A stretch of DNA of 64,000 nt from Roseospira visakhapatnamensis. GTDB taxonomy: Bacteria > Pseudomonadota > Alphaproteobacteria > Rhodospirillales > Rhodospirillaceae. Positions within the stretch are counted from its first letter, which is position 1. Every line of letters starts with the position of its first letter. Below the pieces are notes generated by a model. That model had not been told where the DNA came from. It saw nothing but the letters and a program-made list of their open reading frames with translations, and searched no databases. Below are positions 58,651 to 64,000 of the stretch, one piece after another. Made by a program: the position numbers and the translations under genes. The DNA is taken from positions 1 to 64,000 of the forward strand of contig NZ_JACIGK010000022.1 in assembly GCF_014197915.1 (NCBI RefSeq), in the 5' to 3' direction.

Positions 58651-59094
58651 TCACACGTCGCCGCGCATACCCTGAAAGGCCACCAGCGCCACCAGCGCCA
58701 GCGCGTAGACGATGGCCAGCACGGACACCGCCAGCAGGGCGTTACCCAGGGTGATGATCGGATGCCGGTCCCGCTCCTTCCGCAGGCGCGGCGGCGAGCG
58801 CAACTCCCGGCCGCCCAGGATCACCACGTACAGGCCACGCTTGAACCAGGGAATGCTGAGACGCAGGTCCACCGGGTGGCGGCGCTGGTCGTGACGCAGG
58901 AACAGGGCCTCCAGGCTTTGCGCCTCGTCGTCGTCCGGGACCCGCGCCGCCGCGTCCCCGGCATCGGACCGATCGGGCGCGTCCATGGCCGCGCCGACGG
59001 CGGGGTCCCTGCCCTCCGGCACCACATCGGGCGCGCCGTCGGGCGCCCCGCCCAACGATCGGTCGCATGGCTGCATCCGCTCCGGCTCGGCCAT
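58651..59094 (-). CDS. Small membrane protein of unknown function
   Basis: 147 residues. The first 65 are acidic and disordered; then a conserved-looking segment DLRLSIPWFKRGLYVVILGGRELRSPPRLRKER, and a single C-terminal membrane span (ALLAVSVLAIVYALALVALVAF). No signal peptide. I do not recognise a named family. Flanked on both sides by copies of the palindromic repeat. Confidence 0.65.
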   Translation of the reverse strand: MAEPERMQPCDRSLGGAPDGAPDVVPEGRDPAVGAAMDAPDRSDAGDAAARVPDDDEAQSLEALFLRHDQRRHPVDLRLSIPWFKRGLYVVILGGRELRSPPRLRKERDRHPIITLGNALLAVSVLAIVYALALVALVAFQGMRGDV

Positions 59095-59165
59095 CGACGT
59101 CCTTTCTTCCCGGCGCGGCGCCGCCCCCCACCGTGGGGGCCGCCCTCGAGTCCCGGTCCCACCTC

Positions 59166-59314
59166 ATACCAGCGGCGGATGAGTGTGACTCATCCGCCGA
59201 GCGGCACCGGCCCACTCCCCCACCCGGCCACCCCAAGTATACTGCCGTGGGTGGCCGGGTGGGGGAGTGGGCCGGCCACGGACTGCAACGGTCATTCTCA
59301 ATGACCGTTGGTAT
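59166..59314. repeat. Full copy of the ATACCA...TGGTAT palindromic repeat
   Basis: 149 bases. Left hairpin: GGCGGATGAGT, loop GTG, ACTCATCCGCC (perfect 11 bp). Middle: CGGCCCACTCCCCCACCCGG... repeats as its reverse complement CCGGGTGGGGGAGTGGGCCG around CAAGTATACTGCC. Right hairpin: AACGGTCATT, loop CTC, AATGACCGTT (perfect 10 bp). The ends ATACCAGCGG and CCGTTGGTAT are inverted repeats with one difference, each with TA next to CCA/TGG. Confidence 0.88.
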
Positions 59315-59481
59315 CGGTCCCCGGTGCCGCCAAGGGTAGACGATTTCCACCACCGTAAGAAAGCCGGGCGCGCGCGCCCGGCGCGCATCCGGCGCCGCGC
59401 ATGCCCCCTGACGCGATCGGAGGCACACCGTTTTCAACGCGAGGGAGTCGGCGCGTGGCGACGCACCGGAGTCCCGGTGCT

Positions 59482-59526
59482 CTGATCCAGACAATACAGG
59501 CTGACGGCATCTCTTGTCTGGATCAG
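59482..59526. terminator. Perfect 13-bp hairpin after tsaD
   Basis: CTGATCCAGACAA (59482-59494) and TTGTCTGGATCAG (59514-59526) are exact reverse complements with a 19-base loop. It starts 4 bases after the tsaD stop on the - strand. There is no T tract, so it may protect or process the transcript end rather than act as a classic terminator. Confidence 0.5.
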
Positions 59527-59530
59527 TGCA

Positions 59531-60604
59531 TTAGGCCCTGGCGCCCGCGCCGGCCGGGCGTGGCGCCGACGGATCCAGCGGCCAGCGCGGCCGTGGCCGG
59601 AAATCCAGCGACTCCGTCCGTCCCAGGCGCAGGCGCTCCAGCCCGGCCCAGGCCACCATGGCGGCATTGTCGGTGCACAGGGCCAGAGGGGGCGCCACGA
59701 ATCGAAAGCCCCGATCCGCGCACAGCACGTCCAACGCCGCCCGCAGCGTACCGTTGGCGGCGACACCGCCGGCCACCACCAGCGCGGGGGCGGGGGCCTC
59801 GGCGCCCCCCGCCGTCTCCTCGACGAACAGCGCCATGGCGCGCGCGCCGCGCTCGACCAGCACGTCGGTCACCGCCTGCTGAACGGAGGCCGCCAGATCG
59901 GCCCGGTCCCGCGCCGACAACGGTCCCGGCGGCAGGCGGTCCAGCACCTGGCGCACCGCCGTCTTCAGCCCGGAGAAGGACAGGTCGCAACCGGGCCGCC
60001 CGCGCAAGGGCCGGGGCAGCGCGAACCGCGCCGGATCGCCCCCCACCGCCGCCCGCTCCAGGGCGGGTCCCCCGGGGTGGCCCAGCCCCATCATCTTGGC
60101 CGCCTTGTCGAGGCACTCGCCGGCGGCGTCGTCGATGGTCGTGCCCAGCCGCCGGTAGTCGCCCACGCCCCGCACGATCAGAAGCTGGCAGTGCCCGCCG
60201 GAGACCAGGAGAAGCAGGTAGGGAAAGGCCACGGCGTCGCTGAGGCGGGCGGTCAGGGCGTGCGCCTCCAGATGGTTGACGGCCAGGAAGGGCTTGCCCG
60301 TGGCCACCGACAAAGCCTTGGCCGTCATGACACCGACGATGACACCGCCGATCAGGCCGGGCCCGCCGGTGGCGGCGATGCCGTCCACGTCGGCCAGCGT
60401 CACCCCGGCGTCGGCCAGGGTTCCGGCGATCAGGCCGTCCAGGTGATCCAGGTGCGCGCGCGCCGCGATCTCCGGCACCACGCCCCCGTAGGGCCGATGC
60501 TCGGCATGCTGTGACAACAGCCGCTGGGCCAGCACCCGGCGCTGGTCGTCGACCAGGGCGGCGGCGGTCTCGTCACAACTCGTTTCAATCCCCAGGATGA
60601 TCAT
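59531..60604 (-). CDS. tsaD: tRNA N6-threonylcarbamoyladenosine transferase TsaD
   Basis: 357 residues. Kae1/TsaD family: [16 protein letters not shown] at the start, [19 protein letters not shown], the metal-binding HLEAH (HxxxH) near residue 110, [10 protein letters not shown], and [14 protein letters not shown]. It transfers the threonylcarbamoyl group to A37 of ANN-decoding tRNAs. ATG 60604 starts the domain directly; a longer frame extends 12 codons upstream into the hemC promoter space. Divergent from hemC over 55 bases, the usual alphaproteobacterial arrangement. Confidence 0.96.
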   Translation of the reverse strand: MIILGIETSCDETAAALVDDQRRVLAQRLLSQHAEHRPYGGVVPEIAARAHLDHLDGLIAGTLADAGVTLADVDGIAATGGPGLIGGVIVGVMTAKALSVATGKPFLAVNHLEAHALTARLSDAVAFPYLLLLVSGGHCQLLIVRGVGDYRRLGTTIDDAAGECLDKAAKMMGLGHPGGPALERAAVGGDPARFALPRPLRGRPGCDLSFSGLKTAVRQVLDRLPPGPLSARDRADLAASVQQAVTDVLVERGARAMALFVEETAGGAEAPAPALVVAGGVAANGTLRAALDVLCADRGFRFVAPPLALCTDNAAMVAWAGLERLRLGRTESLDFRPRPRWPLDPSAPRPAGAGARA

Positions 60605-60659
60605 ACGGCCACAAATAGGGCTTTGCAGGACGAAGATCACCCCTTACAAACCTGGGCCC

Positions 60660-61634
60660 ATGAATATGACGCCCCTTCTTCGCATCGGCACGCGCGGCAG
60701 CCCGCTCGCGCTGGCCCAGGCCCACGCAGCCCGCGACGCCCTGGCGGCCGCCCACCCCGAGTTGGCGGCCCCCGAGGCCATGCGCATCGACGTGATCAAG
60801 ACCACCGGCGACACCGTCCAGGACCGGCCGCTCTCGGAAATCGGCGGCAAGGGCCTGTTCACGCGCGAGATCGACGACGCCCAGACCGGCGGCGCCATCG
60901 ACATCGCCGTGCACAGCATGAAGGACGTGCCGACCGTGCTGGAAGACGGCCTGGTGCTGGCCGCCATCATGCCGCGCGAGGATCCGCGCGACGCCTTCAT
61001 CTCGGTCCAGTACGAGAGTCTCGCGGCGCTGCCCGCGGGCGCCGTCATCGGCAGCGCCTCGCTGCGCCGGGCCGCGCAGATCCTCAGCCGGTATCCACAC
61101 CTGACGGTTGTCAATTTCCGGGGCAACCTGCAAACCCGCCTGCGCAAGCTGAACGAGGGCGTGGCCGACGCCACCATGCTGGCCATGGCGGGCCTGAACC
61201 GCCTGGACATGGCGCACGTCGCCACCTGTCCGCTGAGCGCCGACGAGATGCTGCCCGCCGTCGCCCAGGGCGCCGTGGGCATCACCTGCCGCGCCGACGA
61301 TGACCGCACCCTGGCCTGGGTGGCGGCGCTGGACTGTCCGGACTCGCACACGCGCGTCATCGCCGAGCGGGCCTTCCTGGGCCGCCTGGACGGCTCCTGC
61401 CGTACCCCCATCGCCGCCCTGGCCGAGTGGACACAGCCCGGAACCCTGCGCTTCCGGGGCCTGATCATCCGTCCCGAGGGAAGCGATCCGCTGGCGACGG
61501 AGCGAACCGGCCTGATCCCTGATCGGGCGGCCGCCGAAGCCATGGGCGCCGACGCGGCGGAAGACCTCATCGCCAGGGCGGGCGACGCCCTGCCGGCCTA
61601 TCGCGGACTGGTCGAACACGGTGGAGGGCTATGA
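60660..61634 (+). CDS. hemC: Hydroxymethylbilane synthase HemC
   Basis: 324 residues. RIGTRGSPLALAQA at the start, DRPLSEIGGKGLFTREID, VHSMKDVPT, GSASLRRAAQI, and the dipyrromethane-cofactor Cys in LDGSCRTPIAA (near residue 250). It polymerises four porphobilinogens into hydroxymethylbilane. ATG 60660 (MNMTPLLRIGTRG) is used; a second ATG two codons later is equally possible. Followed after 231 bases, with nothing recognisable in them, by the hemD fusion. Confidence 0.96.
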   Translation: MNMTPLLRIGTRGSPLALAQAHAARDALAAAHPELAAPEAMRIDVIKTTGDTVQDRPLSEIGGKGLFTREIDDAQTGGAIDIAVHSMKDVPTVLEDGLVLAAIMPREDPRDAFISVQYESLAALPAGAVIGSASLRRAAQILSRYPHLTVVNFRGNLQTRLRKLNEGVADATMLAMAGLNRLDMAHVATCPLSADEMLPAVAQGAVGITCRADDDRTLAWVAALDCPDSHTRVIAERAFLGRLDGSCRTPIAALAEWTQPGTLRFRGLIIRPEGSDPLATERTGLIPDRAAAEAMGADAAEDLIARAGDALPAYRGLVEHGGGL

Positions 61635-61865
61635 TCGCCTCGGCGAACACGGCCCCGGCTCCGATCGTCCTTCGGATCTGATCCCGGTCCACGCCACTCT
61701 CAGCCATCCCCAGACTATGACGGAGATGGCATCGTAAGGATGCAGATTGGTCGCCCACGGCCCCCTGGACCGTTGCCGCGACCGATCGCAGGCGGCATAC
61801 CTTGCAGAGCCCTCAGTCGGCGAGGGTGGACGTCCACGATCGGATCACGGAGTTCGAAGACGACG

Positions 61866-63845
61866 ATGCGCGTACTTGTCACCCGGCCCAAGGAGGACGC
61901 CGAGCGTTTAGCCATGCCCTTGCGGGCGATGGGCGCGACGGTGGTCAACGAGCCCATGCTGGTCATCATGCCGATGGCCGGTCCCAATGTCGATCTCACG
62001 GGCGCGCAGGCGGTGCTGTTGACCAGCGCCAACGGCGCCCGCGCGCTGGCCATGGCCATCGACCGCCGCGACGTGCCCGTCTACGCGGTCGGCGACCAGA
62101 CCGCCCGGGTGGCCCGCGCACAGGGCTTCGCCACCGTGCACAGCGCCGGGGGCGACGTCGAGACCCTGGCGGACCTGGTGGCGAGGGATCTGGACCCCGC
62201 CCACGGCACCCTGTTGCATGCCGCCGGCTCCACCCGCGCCGGCGACCTGGCCGGCGTGCTGGGTGACCGGGGCTTCACGGTCCAGGTGGTGCGCCTCTAT
62301 GACGCGCGGCCGACCGCCGCCCTGTCCAAGGACCTGCGCGACGCCCTGACGGCCGGCCAGATCGACGCGGCCGTCTTCTTCTCGCCACGCACCGCCAAGA
62401 TTTTCGCCGAACACGTGCGCGGCGCCGATCTCGCGGACGCCCTTCGCGGCATGACCGCCTACGCATTGTCGCCGGCGGTGGCCCGCGCGCTGTCGGGGCT
62501 GCCCCTGGCCCAGGTGCGGGTCGCCGAGACGCCCGCGCAGGACGCGGTGCTCACGCTGATCCAGGCCGACGTGCGGGACGGCCGGCTCGTGGCCGACGCC
62601 CAGCCCATGACCCCGCTGGACGCGGCGCCGGCGGATGCCCGTGAGAACGACGGCGTGGACGAGGACGCGGAGGACGCGGAGGGCGAGGACGCGCGGCATG
62701 GCGACGATCCGGACGGCGACGATCCGGACGGCGACGACCGCACGCACGATGACGGCGAGGCGGCCTACGGTGGCTCCGCCGACGGCGAGGATCCCCATGA
62801 CCGGGTCGACGACGCCGACGACACGGAACCCGTCGAGCACCGCGCCGTCCGCGCCGTGGTCGTCTGGGGCCTCGCGCTGGTGTTGCTGGTGGCCGGCATC
62901 GTCGTCACCATGCCCTGGTGGAAACCCCTGCTGCCACCCCCCTACCAGGCGCTGCTGCCCACCTTCCCCCAGGCCCCCGATTCGGCCGCCGTGGCGAATC
63001 TGCGGTCGCGCCTGGACACCCTGACCGCCGATCTGGCGACCCTGCGGGTGTCGGCGGACGAGACCACGGCCGCCGCGCTGGCCGAGGCGAGACTGTCCCT
63101 GTCCGCGCGTCTGGATGCGCTGGAGGGCCATCCCTCGGCCGCCTATCCGGACGTGGACGTCGACATCGCCCTGGCCGACGCGCTGGCGTCGGTGGCCGGA
63201 CGGATCTCCACCCTGAGCGCCGACACCGCGACCTTACGGGCCGAGGTGGCCGCCCTGACCGCGCGGGTCGAGACCTTGTCCGAGGTGATCCCCCGCACCG
63301 ACCCGCGCGCCGTCGCCCTGCTTATCGAGATCAGCCTGTTGCGCGAGCGCGTGAAGAACGGCCAGCGCTTCGCCGACGCCCTGAAGCCCCTGACCACCGC
63401 GCCCATCCTGGACACGGACCATGACTCGGCCCTGGCCGTTCTGAGCGCCCATGCGAACACCGGTGTGGCCACCCTGGCGGCCCTGCGTCATGGCTTCGAG
63501 GCCATGTCCGTCGACGCGGCGCGCACCGTCGACAGCCCCGATGGGGAGAGCCGGGCGGTGTGGGAAACCACACTCGCCTCGATCCTGTCATCCGAGACCG
63601 AGCGGCGGACCGACGACACACCGATGGACGGCACCCTGGGCACGTTGTTCCAGGCCGCCGTGCATATCGCCGACAACAAACTGGCCGATGCCGTCACCAC
63701 CCTCGGTGCCCTCCAGGGCCCCGCCGCCGCGGCTGCCGCCGACTGGATGGCGGACGCCCATGCCCATCTGGCGGTGGATGCCGCCCTTGCCTCGCTGAGT
63801 TCGGCCGCCCTGGCCGGAATCGGTGGGGCTCAGACGACGGAGTAA
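61866..63845 (+). CDS. hemD: HemD uroporphyrinogen-III synthase fused to Mic60/mitofilin-like region
   Basis: 659 residues in one frame. Residues 1 to about 240 are HemD (MRVLVTRPKEDAERLA; LTSANGARAL; YAVGDQTARVARAQGF; AVFFSPRTAKIFAEH), which closes hydroxymethylbilane to uroporphyrinogen III. A linker of about 75 residues is very acidic, with DDPDGDDPDGDD repeated. A membrane span (VVVWGLALVLLVAGIVVTMPWW, near 335) leads to a long periplasmic helical region (LRSRLDTLTADLATLRVSADE; LRAEVAALTARVETLSEVI; ISLLRERVKNGQRFADAL) like alphaproteobacterial mitofilin, COG4223. In many relatives these are neighbouring genes in the order hemD, mitofilin-like, hemY. The stop TAA is 4 bases from hemY. Confidence 0.88.
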   Translation: MRVLVTRPKEDAERLAMPLRAMGATVVNEPMLVIMPMAGPNVDLTGAQAVLLTSANGARALAMAIDRRDVPVYAVGDQTARVARAQGFATVHSAGGDVETLADLVARDLDPAHGTLLHAAGSTRAGDLAGVLGDRGFTVQVVRLYDARPTAALSKDLRDALTAGQIDAAVFFSPRTAKIFAEHVRGADLADALRGMTAYALSPAVARALSGLPLAQVRVAETPAQDAVLTLIQADVRDGRLVADAQPMTPLDAAPADARENDGVDEDAEDAEGEDARHGDDPDGDDPDGDDRTHDDGEAAYGGSADGEDPHDRVDDADDTEPVEHRAVRAVVVWGLALVLLVAGIVVTMPWWKPLLPPPYQALLPTFPQAPDSAAVANLRSRLDTLTADLATLRVSADETTAAALAEARLSLSARLDALEGHPSAAYPDVDVDIALADALASVAGRISTLSADTATLRAEVAALTARVETLSEVIPRTDPRAVALLIEISLLRERVKNGQRFADALKPLTTAPILDTDHDSALAVLSAHANTGVATLAALRHGFEAMSVDAARTVDSPDGESRAVWETTLASILSSETERRTDDTPMDGTLGTLFQAAVHIADNKLADAVTTLGALQGPAAAAAADWMADAHAHLAVDAALASLSSAALAGIGGAQTTE

Positions 63846-63849
63846 TACA

Positions 63850-64000
63850 ATGGTTCGACTTTTCAGTCTGATTGGTCTCGCGGTGATCCTCGTCGCCGGC
63901 GGCGTCTGGGTGGCGAACCGCCAAGGCACCGTGACCCTCGACTGGCTGGGCTGGCACCTGACCGCCAACATGTTCGTCGCCATCGTCACCCTGCTGATCG
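63850..64000 (+). CDS. hemY: HemY-like membrane protein (5' part)
   Basis: The first 50 residues (MVRLFSLIGLAVILVAGGVWVANRQGTVTLDWLGWHLTAN) match the N-terminus of HemY, a TPR-containing inner-membrane protein that follows hemD/mitofilin genes: one membrane span, a short WLGW loop, and the beginning of a second span. It runs off the right edge of the window. Position four bases after the fusion gene supports co-transcription. Confidence 0.85.
   Translation, partial: MVRLFSLIGLAVILVAGGVWVANRQGTVTLDWLGWHLTANMFVAIVTLLI

Larger units (their letters stand above)
59095..59530. other. Intergenic stretch with repeat and hairpin
   Basis: 436 bases between the small membrane protein gene and tsaD. 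It holds the full repeat at 59166-59314 and the 13-bp hairpin at 59482-59526. Nothing coding is recognisable. Confidence 0.5.

Overview
The window is high-GC DNA (roughly two thirds G+C) with alphaproteobacterial gene content and order: divergent tsaD / hemC, then hemD joined to a mitofilin-like region and hemY; ubiE-ubiB-hemW; a CobZ-type aerobic corrin pathway; and several chemoreceptors. A Rhodospirillales-type alphaproteobacterium is my inference. I see no rRNA, tRNA, CRISPR array or intact transposase gene.

Region 1 (1-22.9 kb) is a yersiniabactin-type siderophore locus. After a short gene remnant and a strong terminator comes a LacI-family regulator on the + strand. Converging on it is a - strand operon that reads, in transcription order: stand-alone methyltransferase, Irp2/HMWP2-like NRPS, Irp1/HMWP1-like PKS-NRPS, YbtU-like thiazolinyl imide reductase and YbtT-like thioesterase. 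The three downstream junctions are tight: 94 nt between the megasynthases, then overlapping stop/start codons. The FyuA-like TonB receptor is transcribed divergently from a 475-bp AT-richer control region with two Fur-box-like sites and two perfect dyads. No salicylate synthase, salicyl-AMP ligase, exporter or YbtA-type regulator is present in the window.

Region 2 (23.1-32.5 kb) encodes corrin-ring assembly: cobF-cobL on -, cobH-cobI-(cbiG-cobJ fusion) on +, and cobK with a CobZ split into a membrane Fe-S subunit and a flavoprotein on -. A BrnT/BrnA toxin-antitoxin pair sits between the arms.

Region 3 (32.6-49.7 kb) is mostly housekeeping: an orphan flagellar hook gene behind a good sigma-54 promoter, ubiE-ubiB-hemW, a DUF4405-like membrane protein, a five-gene dipeptide-type ABC importer, an orphan modA, an active/inactive M16 peptidase pair and rpmG.

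Region 4 (49.7-59.3 kb) holds two 1045-residue chemoreceptors with C-terminal PilZ-like domains on either side of a small secreted sensor-like protein. The intergenic spaces carry a family of about 150-bp palindromic repeats (two full, two partial copies) with ATACCA...TGGTAT ends.

Region 5 (59.5-64 kb) has tsaD divergent from hemC, followed by a single frame joining uroporphyrinogen-III synthase to a membrane-anchored coiled-coil mitofilin (Mic60)-like region, and the start of hemY.

The most interesting items are the yersiniabactin-like assembly line with substitutions at key KR and Cy residues, the palindromic repeat family, the HemD-Mic60-like fusion and the chemoreceptor/sensor-protein cassette.
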